From NCBI GenBank assembly GCA_028641055.1, contig CM054057.1:329312482-329376481 (forward strand): a stretch of 64,000 nt of DNA, read 5' to 3'. Below the pieces are notes generated by a model. That model saw only the letters and a list, made by a program, of their open reading frames with translations. It did no database searches and had not been told where the DNA came from. Positions 21,251 to 35,900 of this stretch are shown piece by piece; position 1 is the stretch's first letter; every line of letters starts with the position of its first letter. The position numbers and the translations under genes were made by a program. Source of the stretch: Alopecurus myosuroides (taxonomy: Eukaryota > Streptophyta > Magnoliopsida > Poales > Poaceae).

Positions 21251-22134
21251 AGAACGACGTGAGATTCCATGCAGCCAAGTCGGCTACGGTAACGACCTCA
21301 GCCTCGTTGGATTCAAAACACCGCCCCTCTCCATGATAAGCTCTGCTGGCTTAAAAGATCCCACCAACCTGCACACCTTTGCACCACAACGTTAGAGAAC
21401 AAGCAACTAACCTGAACAAAACAACATCAAACTACCACGGAAGGCCCCTACATATCTTTTCACTACTGGGTCCTTATCAGCAAAACTAATGTCTACATGA
21501 ACCCTATCAGTAAAACAAACGGAGAAGAAAAACCACCATATAAAATTGCATTAGCAAGAGTTCATGGCGTGTTACACCATGTGCTCATGATTTAGAAGGT
21601 ACACACATCAACAACTTGATAATAGCACAAAAAGGGCATAAACTTCAATGTATGGTTGGAACTGTACATAGTAATTAGGATGAGTTCCATGGAGGACAAA
21701 TTCGCACGACAAATTCATTACAGGGAAAAATATAGTTTGACTAAATTTATTACAGAACAGAATCTAACATTAGCATTGCTAATATAAGCATGCATCTCAA
21801 CATAATAACACGTTCAGTTGCCTAGTAACAATTGTGCGCGCTGCCAGAGTCCAGAACACCACTATATTTCAGAGAACAAAAGCAGCGTACCCCGCCATCA
21901 CACAGGAAATGTAGAATAGCAGAACTCAGAGAGCAAGTGTGGTTATTCTGGCAGCAACTAAAAGTAAGCTATGATCTAGTGCAGAGCCCGTCATTTTGGG
22001 CGACTTACTGAATGTATCTCACCATCTTCTCGCGTCCATCACGACCAAAGATGGCACCTCCATTTCCAACAAAAGTGCAGTCAACAAACGTGTTATTTTA
22101 AAGTTAAAATCATATTCAATTACGAAAAGGTTAA
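21251..22134. other. Intergenic stretch left of LARD-2
   Basis: AT-rich sequence without a recognisable gene. A short minus-strand frame near 22000-22075 stays open for about 25 codons but has no neighbours supporting an exon. The stretch ends at the LARD-2 target site GTTAA (22130-22134). Confidence 0.4.
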
Positions 22135-25100
22135 TGTAACATCCCAGTGTTTGGGAAGTTATAAGGATCTAAATTTAATATGTGCATTTGCAAAGCATGC
22201 ATCTAAAAGTACGGGAAATTTTGGCGCGAAAGTTTAAACGAATCAAAGTGACCAAAGTTTCACTTGACTTGATGAAATAGGTCTAGTTCATCTAGTCAAG
22301 AGTACATTTGGAATGATCTTTATAACAAGTATCTTAAGAAACCAAATCATCTGGTTACACAAACCATAATTGGTTGTGACCAACACAAACTCTCAACAAC
22401 CTTAACCACAAGTCTTTTAGAGACTTGGGATAATTCACTAGGTATCTAGAATTTAAAGAGGGGTGAGTATCCAAATCAAATATCTGATGATCATACTTTC
22501 ACCAATTAGTAATACACAATTGAACCAACTCATCAACAGAGGTGTTATGTCCTATTAAACAATAACTCTTTAAATTTATCAACCATTCACACCACATCTT
22601 TCCAAATTATTTAGTAACTACTAAGTTAACCTTCACATGTAAATAACAATGGTTCAATAAAACATAAGTGATACAAACAAGTCCTAACTTAAAAACCACA
22701 AGTGGGAAATGATCTAATAATTGTATTGACATATTTATCGAATATGTACATATCTCCTCAACCATAAAAGAAGTATCTAAAAGAAGAAATAAATCTTCTT
22801 AACCAACTGTTAAACCTTGATCATTACATATGATATTCCCAAACCTCTATATCTGGATTATGAATGCCAAATTTAATAAAGAGAAGAATATAAAGTAAAA
22901 TCATGACACCAGAGAAAACAAATAACAACTATGACATAAGTCATTAAAACCCAATAAGCTTTACATGATCATTGTCTCAATCATCTTATACAAGTGAACA
23001 TATGAAATCTCAACACCTCAATGAACCATTGGATCCACTTCCTATTAATCCATCAGTCCACAAGCATTTCACACCTCTACTCAAATTCAAACCATCACTG
23101 AACCACTAAAGTATCTTTGCATACAACTAAGGAATAACAAGATATAACCTCTATTAGAGGAATTGAATTGATAACTAAGTAAATAAATCCTAGATGATAT
23201 AATTACATATCATTTGGGAAATAAAATAAGAAGTATATGGAAGGATAATAAAAGCATGAACTAACTCTTAATCTAGATCTTGTTATGTTGTCAAGACCAT
23301 CCTATCTTGTTTCCCAAATCTTCTCTAAGTCATTCTACAAGTGAAGCAACCACAAGAAGAGAGGAACTATCACCAGAAGATCTTCAAGAAGATTATTTAG
23401 AGTGTTCTAGAAGTGTTACTCTAATCTATTATAAGGGTACTTGGAAAACTCTTATATATTGATCTGATATTATCAACTCTCTTGAAACAGTGTGATATTC
23501 CAATGTTAGTGTTATACAGAAGTAGTTTGGTAACAAGACTAATTACCTTGTTAACAGATCACTTTTGTATCCTCAAACAATTGAGTGTCATACTCAAATA
23601 AACAGAAGGTTGAATAACCTAGCACATCTCAGTCTCTTGTATATGAAAAGTAATTTGGGGACAAGCCTTGCAAACTTGTCAACAGATTCTTCTTATATGC
23701 TTAAGGCTAACTGATGTCATAAACTACACCTACACTCCTTTTATCATCAACCAATAGAAAGAATAACACCAAGGAACAAGAAACCATTATATAATCATCT
23801 AAGTAAAATCTTTGCTTGGAATAACTGTTTGTTCTCACCACAAGGGTGAGATAGTTGAAGATTGAATCCAAGAGATGATAATACTTTCAATTGACACAAG
23901 GTGAAAACAGATGGCTAGTGGCAACTAGAGAGAAGAACATCAAGCAACAGAAGACCACAGGAAACAACACTGCCTCAGTAAGGGAGCATAAGAATTTATC
24001 AAGTGAATCATTAGGATATAATAGAGAGTCAATAAACTCTGTCAAGATCATCAAAGATGAGGAACTCATAATAATATCTTTAATGAAACAACTATCAAGT
24101 ATGGAATAATAACAAGCCATTTCATCCACATGTCTTGATATGTGGAGGTAGATGAAAACAAGCTTAATACCTTGTTTTCCAAATCCTTTCCTTTTGTAAG
24201 ACTAACAGATGATAACAAATATTCATCTAAATATAACCATGTAGATGATTACATGTCCTAAAACAACATGAGATAATATCCACACTTGGAAACTGGTGGA
24301 AAACAAACAAATAGGTTCCAAGGACACACATGTTTCCCACTTGATAAAGAACCCAATTTCCCAAATAAGGCTTACACCTACCTAAGTAAATGTCTACTTA
24401 AATTACTAAGAGTTTTAACTCTGGAAATAACAGAATATATAAAAAAGAAATAAGTCCGTTCATTAACCAACACCATTTGGTTTGATATGGAATAAAATTC
24501 CATGTTAAATGATTTTCATGACAGTGCATAGAACTAGTACCAAATAGTTTTACTAAATTATTTTCTATAAGGAATTGAATACAATATGGTTCACTTATAA
24601 GCACACCACTTGGGAACCCTATGTGTGTTGTGAGAATGTAATACTCATGCCTAAAAGAAATTTTAAGACATTTAATAAATTAAATAGAGTGAAAACAGAA
24701 AAATCACTTAATCTAGCATCCTAAATAAAAATACATAGATTCTTCAAATTCACCAAAACAAAATATGGTGAGGTGGAGAATTTGATAAGGAATTCAAATA
24801 TGATTTTTAATAATTTTTATCTTCACAAGAAGGTCCTGAAAACAATGTTTTCTTCTCAGTTTTTAAGACAGAGGGACCAATTTGTAATATTTAGAACTTA
24901 TAGGGGGTATCGAAATTGGTCATTTCTTTTCCTTTCTTCTTCCTCTGCCAGAAGGCAGAGGAGAAGCAACGCCGTGGCAGCACCGCTGCTGCCACGCAAT
25001 GCTTGGCCGTCCTCGTCGAGGATAAGAAGGAAAGGTAGCCGTGTCCCTCTTCACTTCTCTCCCTCTCGCTCACTCTCTCTCTGGATATCTCTGCACCAAA

Positions 25101-28100
25101 CCCTAACCCTAGCCGTTCACTGCCGCCGTTCTTCGTCGTCGTGTCCGGCCACGGGAGGGCAAGCTAGGACCACCAGTATCTTCGCCTTGATGTTGTCTAC
25201 CGCCCTGGTGAGCCTCGCTTGCTAGGATGCCCGGAGGAGGCCAAATCGCATCGTCTCCCTCAACCACGGCCGCCGGCCGGAATTCGATGCCGCCGTCGTT
25301 TCACATCTTCCCTTGACTCGGCGTCAAGCTCTTCATGCTCCTGGTGAGCATACGCTCGTCGCAGTGCTTTTCGATTTGAAGATTGACGATGAATTCCGTG
25401 TTATCACCGCGGACCACCGCCGGACGCCGCGCTGGTGGTCGCCGGAGTAGCTCCGGTGACCATTTGGTCACATCACCACCACCTACACACTCGCTGTCGC
25501 CTCCTCTAGCTAGTAGTATCCACGGTAGGCATCAATTTCTTCCATATCGCACAATTGCGAAGCATCTGTGAGGATTGGGAATTTGTGACATCACATGTGA
25601 CATCACCATGACGTCATTAGCCCATTTCCTTTTGTTTTTTGATTAAAAACTGAATATGACAGGTGGGACCCACCTGTCAATTTAAATATTGGTAGAAAAA
25701 TCATTAACTCATAAAATCAATAACTTTAAATTTACTTATCAGAAAAATACAAATAAAATTGATAAATGCTTAGAAAAATATAATCTAAATATTTATGAAC
25801 TTTTCAAAAATGTTTGATAAAATTTAAAATTAAATATTTTCTTTAGTTAAATTTAATCATTTAAAATTGAGAAAATAATAAATAATTCATAAAATCAGAA
25901 AAATACAAGTTATATACCAAAATGCTCCAAATCACAAATACAACTCATCTATGATGTTTCCAAAGTCATTTGAGCAAGTTTCATGTGTGCAATAGTTTGC
26001 TTAGTCATTTAATTCATTTAAAATTGAGAAATTAATAATTTATTCAAATATTTTCAGAAAAATAAAATGTTATATCAAATTAAAGAGAAAATAATTTCCA
26101 ATTCAAATATATATCAAACACAAAACATTTTGTTTACCTTATAAACTTGTTTCTATTGGTATAATGGAATTCTATAATATTCCATTATAAACATAAATAA
26201 CTGCCACACTATTATTTTCTTTACTAATAAAACTCTCGGGTTTCCACACATACTAAAACCTATCATCACAAGTCATTAGCAAGTATTGTGATGATAGAGT
26301 TAGCTGTACTAGTTCATCAGTTTCAACTAAACTCATTGTCATTAGCTCTACACTTTTGGAATATAAAATCAAACATGTTTGTTACCTTTTCAATAATTGT
26401 TTACCATGTGCTATTGTCTTTTTTCCTAACCATGTTATAACACTTCTACTTAAACATGATAACAAGTGTTTGTTCAATAAAAGTGAAACACACTTAAGCC
26501 CAAAAGAAATAACAACATCACCACAAGTAATGAAACAACCCTAAGTCACCTAACAATTGTGTGAATACGTTATCGTTTCAAACGTGGCTTACACTTGTAA
26601 GCTGAGGTGTTTTCCAGGGTATTTCACGATGCATCTCATTACTATGCATGTATCATCTTGCCAGTGTTTTCTGTAGTCCTTACCGAGACTACTTTGCTAT
26701 CTTTCAGATGTTTGGATTTCTCTACGCGACCCTTGAACCCCGAAGACCTGGATTATTATGGTTATTTCAATCTCAGGCAAGTTCATCACTTGCTCATATC
26801 CTTTGCAGTATCTCATAACAAACTACTTGCAAAAACCCCTATTGTATTATCACCTATTCTCAAAAGAATGCATGATCCTATTTTTATAATAATATGACTA
26901 ATTGAATGACTACCCGAGTGGTAGTGTTCTGTTTGGTGGGCGGATGGAACCATGGTAAGATGAATAGGTCAAAGGAAGGTTCCATCTGCATGGGAACGTA
27001 TTACCTAGGAACTAATCACAAATGCCGTCAGAACTCGGTGCGCCGTAAAATTCACGTTGACCATGGATCTTCTATGGGGGGAGTAAGTCAGCCGTGATAC
27101 TTTTCTCGTTCGCATGTCAATGGACTGCCAGAGACGTACGCTGTAGGTCTTGCGAGACTACATGCACATGGGTGGGAGCCCTTACGTCCCACGGACTCTG
27201 GGGTCTATGAGTGTCTGCCAGGGGCGCGTAGATCTCCATCGTGAGGGGTGGAATCAGGCGTTCAACCTGCTGGCAGAAATGGGTGGGCATGCGTTGTGCA
27301 GAGAAGCACGGTTTGGCTTGGACCAACAACCGGGCCCCACACCTAAGTGGGAGTGGACAGGAACGTACACCTGGTTGTGCAACATGGTCTTGGTCGTCCA
27401 TGGGTAAAGTAACGCACCTCTGCAGAGTGTAAAAGGATGTGGCATGTTACCCCCTGTTCCGGGAAGGAACTGCGAACGCTACAGGAAAGGCAACTCCATG
27501 AAGTTCTAGCTCCTGTGATGGTCTGGCGGGCATAGTTTTCAGAAGTAAAAGCAACCTTTTGAAGAAAGATTTACAAAAACCTTGCATTAGCTTATGACTC
27601 TTTCGAGTCTAAAGCTGTAGTTAGTGCATCAAACTACCCACTATATATCATGAACTTGTTGAGTAACGCTCGTTACTCATTCTATCCCGTTTGACCCCTT
27701 GCTTAGAGTTGAAGCCTATGGAAGTCGTCATCATGAAGCCATCTTTACCTCATGAAGCTAGGTGGAGTCTTATACTACTCAGTCGGTAAAGTAATGTCAT
27801 CAACAACGCTGGTGGAGGAGAAGTTATCAAGGTGTAGGTAGAGACCATTCTTGGATTTAGCATTTATAAGCCATAGTTTAGGGCTGACATCAGCCGTAGT
27901 GGATTAGTTCTGAGCTAGAGTTATTCTCCGGCTTGGAGCTTCGAATTGCTTCTTCTGATGTTTCTTTTGCAGGAGACCTTCTTGATTCATTAAGGAGATT
28001 CTCAAGATTTTGTAATGAGGTTTGTATCCTATAGTTTTGCCTGGTCCCGCTGTGTTTCTGTTGTACCACTCTGAGAGATGTAATATTCACGGATAAGTCC

Positions 28101-28163
28101 TTCTGTGAGTACTATGTCACTGACTTGCGCACTACACATGCGGTGGTGTGCTGGGTCACCACA
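22135..28163 (+). repeat. LARD-2 5' LTR
   Basis: Begins TGTAACATCCC and ends GGTCACCACA. It is AT-rich apart from a GC-rich island at about 24940-25560 that has a CT-rich tract and a telo-box (AAACCCTAA, 25098-25106) and looks like the promoter and leader of a plant gene. The 150-codon frame at 24773-25225 lies over this island and is conserved in the other LTR, but no protein family is recognised. Confidence 0.93.
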
Positions 28164-28165
28164 GG

Positions 28166-28177
28166 TGGTATCAGAGC
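28166..28177 (+). other. Primer binding site of LARD-2
   Basis: TGGTATCAGAGC two bases after the end of the 5' LTR, complementary to the 3' end of initiator-Met tRNA. This is the same primer type as in LARD-1. Confidence 0.92.
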
Positions 28178-29980
28178 GAAGCGACCTTAGGTTTAAAACC
28201 TTTTAGGAGATCTGTAGGTTGGTAAAGATTATAGGAAGCCATCTTATCTAAACCACATTTCCTACAACTATGATGACCATTCACTTGAGAATGATATGAT
28301 CATACTTGTATAGAAATTTCTTACTCAACTTGAGTAAATCTACTTATCTAATTTCTTAATACCTAGGTATGAATAGTAGGAAGTCTAGTATGTATGAGTG
28401 TTATTGAGAAAAGTGAGTTCTGACATAGTCAGAGATGATCAAGTCAAAGTGAGGATTACCCCATCCTATGAATGAATAGGATGGAGTACCACATGGTATA
28501 GAGTACGTGTAATACTCGTCAAGAAGGGATGTTTGAGAATCATAAAGACACATTAGATCATGGTAACTATGGGGTACATACCATATCCTTAGTTATCAAC
28601 TCTAGAGGTGAATCATCATAGTATAGTATAGAATTAGGAGAAGGCCTAAGCAGTAATGGAAGCTACATTACTACTCCTACGATGTGATCAACAACATGAA
28701 GGATCAACATATACCATCAGCAGCTGATCATAATCAAGATAAATTACTTCAATTGACATGGTACTTAGTCCTATATGGAACCAAGTTAGACAACAACTAC
28801 TATAGGATCATTTTGTCTTGGTTTATTCCATTGCAGTAAGGCATGCAATTGGAGTAATTACCTGGGCAAAGAGTGGTTGTGTAGACTAGGATAACAAGGT
28901 AATATATACCTATTTGTAGTGTATAGCATTTAAGAGCCTTGGTACTTGAGATGTTTTACTCTAAGTACTTTTATTCCATGGGCTTTTGATGCATGAGTGA
29001 TAACTGCATTTGGGATTTATTGGATCTTATTTGGATCTTTGATTGACTAGATCTGTCCATGAAGTTGGAACTTTATGTGCATGTGCATGTGCAAACATTG
29101 AGTTCTAGCTTGATGTTACTGGTCTAGAGGGTATAGGATTAGTATGAGAGCGGTCTGAAATCTTAGCTGATTGAAGCAACTACCGAATCTCTGGAAGTCC
29201 TTGAAGTCAAGAAGGCAGAAATCAATAAAGCAGTGATGGGAATGGACCACATTCCACATCTTGTTTGGAGCTGGAAATATACTTCATCAACACATGGATA
29301 TCTACCACAAGTGATGCCAAGAAAATAACATTAGTAATTATATCCTAGAAGGAAATAGGTAGAAATTCGATAAGTTAACTTATAGAGTCACCCTGTAGAA
29401 GTCAAAACCCAAAGATATAGAAGGACCAAACCAGTGGAATAGGTTATAATCACCTATTTGAAAAAGTTGAAACTCGAGGAAACTCGAAGATATTTCCCCT
29501 AATAATTGAGTCTAAGTCAATGTACACGGCATTGTATAAGTTCCTTTGAGCAGTATTCCTCTTGAGACCATTAGATTGAACCAATTGGAGTCCTAAACAT
29601 AGTCAATATCTAGTATACCGGAAGAAGTTTATTGGTTATTCATCACCTGGTGGATAGACCAAATGTTATCCAGAAAGTTCTGAGAAATAGGAAACCATAC
29701 CTATTCATCGGAGAATGAAACGTGGTATCCACTATATGGTGGAAATACCACGTGTTCTTCGTGAGACTATTAGGAAGGCCTAGTAACAAGACAGAGTTGT
29801 CCTAACAACTGGCATGCTATTAGATTATCATACAAGAAAGTGGAAGGTGAACAATCAAGACAAGAGGCTACACATGCCAAGGTCAACACAAGAAATAGAT
29901 GGGAATATTCAACGGTCTACAGAAGTTCTCTCTACATATCTTTACGTGAGAGAGGTTAAACTTCGGGACGAAGTTCTTGT

Positions 29981-29990
29981 TAAGGGGGAG
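29981..29990 (+). other. Polypurine tract of LARD-2
   Basis: TAAGGGGGAGATAC immediately precedes the TG of the 3' LTR, the usual PPT form of plant Gypsy elements. It primes plus-strand DNA synthesis. Confidence 0.8.
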
Positions 29991-29994
29991 ATAC

Positions 29995-32900
29995 TGTAAC
30001 ATCCCAGTGTTTGGGAAGTTATAAGGATCTAAATTTAATATGTGCATTTGCAAAGCATGCATCTAAAAGTACGGGAAATTTTGGCGTGAAAGTTTAAACG
30101 AATCAAAGTGACCAAAGTTTCACTTGACTTGATGAAATAGGTCTAGTTCATCTAGTCAAGAGTACATTTGGAATGATCTTTATAACAAGTATCTTAAGAA
30201 ACCAAATCATCTGGTTACACAAACCATAATTGGTTGTGACCAAAACAAACTCTCAACAACCTTAACCACAAGTCTTTTAGAGACTTGGGATAATTCACTA
30301 GGTATCTAGAATTCAAAGAGGGGTGAGTATCCAAATCAAATATCTGATGATCATACTTTCACCAATTAGTAATACACAATTGAACCAACTCATCAACAGA
30401 GGTGTTATGTCCTATTAAACAATAACTCTTTAAATTTATCAACCATTCACACCACATCTTTCCAAATTATTTAGTAACTACTAAGTTAACCTTCACATGT
30501 AAATAACAATGGTTCAATAAAACATAAGTGATACAAACAAGTCCTAACTTAAAAACCACAAGTGGGAAATGATCTAATAATTGTATTAACATATTTATCG
30601 AATATGTACATATCTCCTCAACCATAAAAGAAGTATCTAAAAGAAGAAATAAATCTTCTTAACCAACTGTTAAACCTTGATCATTACATATGATATTCCC
30701 AAACCTCTATATCTGGATTATGAATGCCAAATTTAATAAAGAGAAGAATATAAAGTAAAATCATGACACCAGAGAAAACAAATAACAACTATGACATAAG
30801 TCACTAAAACCCAATAAGCTTTACATGATCATTGTCTCAATCATCTTATACAAGTGAACATATGAAATCTCAACACCTCAATGAACCATTGGATCCACTT
30901 CCTATTAATCCATCAGTCCACAAGCATTTCACACCTCTACTCAAATTCAAACCATCACTGAACCACTAAAGTATCTTTGCATACAACTAAGTAATAACAA
31001 GATATAACCTCTATTAGAGGAATTGAATTGATAACTAAGTAAATAAATCCTAGATGATATAATTAAATATCATTTGGGAAATAAAATAAGAAGTATATGG
31101 AAGGATAATAAAAGCATGAACTAACTCTTAATCTAGATCTTGTTATGTTGTCAAGACCATCCTATCTTGTTTCCCAAATCTTCTCTAAGTCATTCTACAA
31201 GTGAAGCAACCACAAGAAGAGAGGAACTATCACCAGAAGATCTTCAAGAAAATTATTTAGAGTGTTCTAGAAGTGTTACTCTAATCTATTATAAGGGTAC
31301 TTGGAAAACTCTTATATATTGATCTGATATTATCAACTCTCTTGAAACAGTATGATATTCCAATGTTAGTGTTATACAGAAGTAGTTTGGTAACAAGACT
31401 AATTACCTTGTTAACAGATCACTTTTGTATCCTCAAACAATTGAGTGTCATACTCAAATAAACAGAAGGTTGAATAACCTAGCACATCTCAGTCTCTTGT
31501 ATATGAAAAGTAATTTGGGGACAAGCCTTGCAAACTTGTCAACAGATTCTTCTTATATGCTTAAGGCTAACTGATGTCATAAACTACACCTACACTCCTT
31601 TTATCATCAACCAATAGAAAGAATAACACCAAGGAACAAGAAACCATTATATAATTTTCTAAGTAAAATCTTTGCTTGGAATAACTATTTGTTCTCACCA
31701 CAAGGGTGAGATAGTTGAAGATTGAATCCAAGAGATGATAATACTTTCAATTGACACAAGGTGAAAACAGATGGCTAGTGGCAACTAGAGAGAAGAACAT
31801 CAAGCAACAGAAGACCACAGGAAACAACACTGCCTCAGTAAGGGAGCATAAGAATTTATCAAGTGAATCATTAGGATATAATAGAGAGTCAATAAACTCT
31901 GTCAAGATCATCAAAGATGAGGAACTCGTAATAATATCTTTAATGAAACAACTATCAAGTATGGAATAATAACAAGCCATTTCATCCACATGTCTTGATA
32001 TGTGGAGGTAGATGAAAACAAGCTTAATACCTTGTTTTCCAAATCCTTTCCTTTTGTAAGACTAACAGATGATAACAAATATTCATCTAAATATAACCAT
32101 GTAGATGATTACATGTCCTAAAACAACATGAGATAATATCCACACTTGGAAACTGGTGGAAAACAAACAAATAGGTTCCAAGGACATACATGTTTCCCAC
32201 TTGATAAAGAACCCAATTTCCCAAATAAGGCTTACACCTACCTAAGTAAATGTCTACTTAAACTACTAAGAGTTTTAACTCTGGAAATAACAGAATATAT
32301 AAAAAAGAAATAAGTCCGTTCATTAACCAACACCATTTGGTTTGATATGGAATAAAATTCCATGTTAAATGATTTTCATAACAGTGCATAGAACTAGTAC
32401 CAAATAGTTTTACTAAATTATTTTCTATAAGGAATTGAATACAATATGGTTCACTTATAAGCACGCCACTTGGGAACCCTATGTGTGTTGTGAGAATGTA
32501 ATACTCATGCCTAAAAGAAATTTTAAGACATTTAATAAATTAAATAGAGTGAAAACAGAAAAATCACTTAATCTAGCATCCTAAATAAAAAATACATAGA
32601 TTCTTCAAATTCACCAAAACAAAATATGGTGAGGTGGAGAATTTGATAAGGAATTCAAATATGATTTTAAATAATTTTTATCTTCACAAGAAGGTCCTGA
32701 AAACAATGTTTTCTTCTCAGTTTTTAAGACAGAGGGACCAATTTGTAATATTTAGTACTTATAGGGGGTATCGAAATTGGTCATTTCTTTTCCTTTCTTC
32801 TTCCTCTGCCAGAAGGCAGAGGAGAAGCAACGCCGTGGCAGCACCGCCGCTGCCACGCAATGCTTGGCCGTCCTCGTCGAGGATAAGAAGGAAAGGTAGC

Positions 32901-35900
32901 CGTGTCCCTCTTCACTTCTCTCCCTCTCGCTCACTCTCTCTCTGGATATCTCTGCACCAAACCCTAACCCTAGCCGTTCACTGCCGCCGTTCTTCGTCGT
33001 CGTGTCCGGCCATGGGAGGGCAAGCTAGGACCACCAGTATCTTCGCCTTGATGTTGTCTACCGCCCTGGTGAGCCTCGCTTGCTAGGATGCCCGGAGGAG
33101 GCCAAATCGCATCGTCTCCCTCAACCACGGCCGCCGGCCGGAATTTGATGCCGCCGTCGTTTCACATCTTCCCTTGACTCGGCGTCAAGCTCTTCATGCT
33201 CCTGGTGAGCATACGCTCGTCGCAGTGCTTTTCGATTTGAAGATTGACGATGAATTCCGTGTTATCACCGCGGACCACCGCCGGACGCCGCGCCGGTGGT
33301 CGCCGGAGTAGCTCCGGTGACCATTTGGTCACATCACCACCACCTACACACTCGCTGTCGCCTCCTCTAGCTAGTAGTATCCACGGTAGGCATCAATTTC
33401 TTCCATATCGCACAATTGCGAAGCATCTGTGAGGATTGGGAATTTGTGACATCACCTGTGACATCACCATGACGTCATTAGCCCATTTCCTTTTGTTTTT
33501 TGATTAAAAACTGAATATGACAGGTGGGACCCACCTGTCAATTTAAATATTGGCAGAAAAATCATTAACTCATAAAATCAATAACTTTAAATTTACTTAT
33601 CAGAAAAATACAAATAAAATTGATAAATGCTTAGAAAAATATAATCTAAATATTTATGAACTTTTCAAAAATGTTTGATAAAATTTAAAATTAAATATTT
33701 TCTTTAGTTAAATTTAATCATTTAAAATTGAGAAAATAATAAATAATTCATAAAATCAGAAAAATACAAGTTATATACCAAAATGCTCCAAATCACAAAT
33801 ACAACTCATCTATGATGTTTCCAAAGTCATTTGAGCAAGTTTCATGTGTGCAATAGTTTGCTTAGTCATTTAATTCATTTAAAATTGAGAAATTAATAAT
33901 TTATTCAAATATTTTCAGAAAAATAAAATGTTATATCAAATTAAAGAGAAAAGAATTTCCAATTCAAATATATATCAAACACAAAACATTTTGTTTACCT
34001 TATAAACTTGTTTCTATTGGTATAATGGAATTCTATAATATTCCATTATAAACATAAATAACTGCCACACTATTATTTTCTTTACTAATAAAACTCTCGG
34101 GTTTCCACACATACTAAAACCTATCATCACAAGTCATTAGCAAGTATTGTGATGATAGAGTTAGCTGTACTAGTTCATCAGTTTCAACTAAACTCATTGT
34201 CATTAGCTCTACACTTTTGGAATATAAAATCAAACATGTTTGTTACCTTTTCAATAATTGTTTACCATGTGCTATTGTCTTGTTTCCTAACCATGTTATA
34301 ACACTTCTACTTAAACATGATAACAAGTGTTTGTTCAATAAAAGTGAAACACACTTAAGCCCAAAAGAAATAACAACATCACCACAAGTAATGAAACAAC
34401 CCTAAGTCACCTAACAATTGTGTGAATACGTTATCGTTTCAAACGTGGCTTACACTTGTAAGCTGAGGTGTTTTCCAGGGTATTTCACGATGCATCTCAT
34501 TACTATGCATGTATCATCTTGCCAGTGTTTTCTGTAGTCCTTACCGAGACTACTTTGCTATCTTTCAGATGTTTGGATTTCTCTACGCGACCCTTGAACC
34601 CCGAAGACCTGGATTATTATGGTTATTTCAATCTCAGGCAAGTTCATCACTTGCTCATATCCTTTGCAGTATCTCATAACAAACTACTTGCAAAAAACCC
34701 TATTGTATTATCACCTATTCTCAAAAGAATGCATGCTCCTATTTTTATAATAATATGACTAATTGAATGACTACCCGAGTGGTAGTGTTCTGTTTGGTGG
34801 GCGGATGGAACCATGGTAAGATGAATAGGTCAAAGGAAGGTTCCATCTGCATGGGAACGTATTACCTAGGAACTAATCACAAATGCCGTAAGAACTCGGT
34901 GCGCCGTAAAATTCGCGTTGACCATGGATCTTCTATGGGGGGAGTAAGTCAGCCGTGATACTTTTCTCGTTTGCATGTCAACGGACTGCCAGAGACGTAC
35001 GCTGTAGGTCTTGCGAGACTACATGCACATGGGTGGGAGCCTTTACGTCCCACGGACTCTGGGGTCTATGAGTGTCTGCCAGGGGCGCGTAGATCTCCAT
35101 CGTGAGGGGTGGAATCAGGCGTTCAACCTGCTGGCAGAAATGGGTGGGCATGCGTTGTGCGGAGAAGCACGGTTTGGTTTGGACCAACAACCAGGCCCCA
35201 CACCTAAGTGGGAGTGGACAGGAACGTACGCCTGGTTGTGCAACATGGTCTTGGTCGTCCATGGGTAAAGTAACGCACCTCTGCAGAGTGTAAAAGGATG
35301 TGGCATGTTACCCCCTGTTCCGGGAAGGAACTGCGAACGCTACAGGAAAGGCAACTCCATGAAGTTCTAGCTCCTGTGATGGTCTGGCGGGCATAGTTTT
35401 CAGAAGTAAAAGCAACCTTTTGAAGAAAGATTTACAAAAACCTTGCATTAGCTTATGACTCTTTCGAGTCTAAAGCTGTAGTTAGTGCATCAAACTACCC
35501 ACTATATATCATGAACTTGTTGAGTAACGCTCGTTACTCATTCTATCCCGTTTGATCCCTTGCTTAGAGTTGAAGCCTATGGAAGTCGTCATCATGAAGC
35601 CATCTTTACCTCATGAAGCTAGGTGGAGTCTTATACTACTCAGTCGGTAAAGTAATGTCATCAACAACGCTGGTGGAGGAGAAGTTATCAAGGTGTAGGT
35701 AGAGACCATTCTTGGATTTAGCATTTATAAGCCATAGTTTAGGGCTGACATCAGCCGTAGTGGATTAGTTCTGAGCTAGAGTTATTCTCCGGCTTGGAGC
35801 TTCGAATTGCTTCTTCTGATGTTTCTTTTGCAGGAGACCTTCTTGATTCATTAAGGAGATTCTCAAGATTTTGTAATGAGGTTTGTATCCTATAGTTTTG

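Larger units (their letters stand above)
28164..29994 (+). mobile_element. LARD-2 internal region, 1.83 kb, non-coding
   Basis: AT-rich with stops in all frames; the longest frame is about 60 codons. No protein similarity recognised. Presumably it carries packaging signals. It ends in the purine tract before the 3' LTR. Confidence 0.85.

Noticed and set aside
22000..22075. Short minus frame encoding GGAIFGRDGREKMVRYIQ as a possible terminal exon
   Set aside because: Only about 25 codons, no matching upstream exon across LARD-2 and no family recognised.
23280..31322. Pairs of identical short frames in the LARD-2 LTRs
   Set aside because: The duplication reflects the LTR pair, not paralogous genes; frames are short and without similarity.
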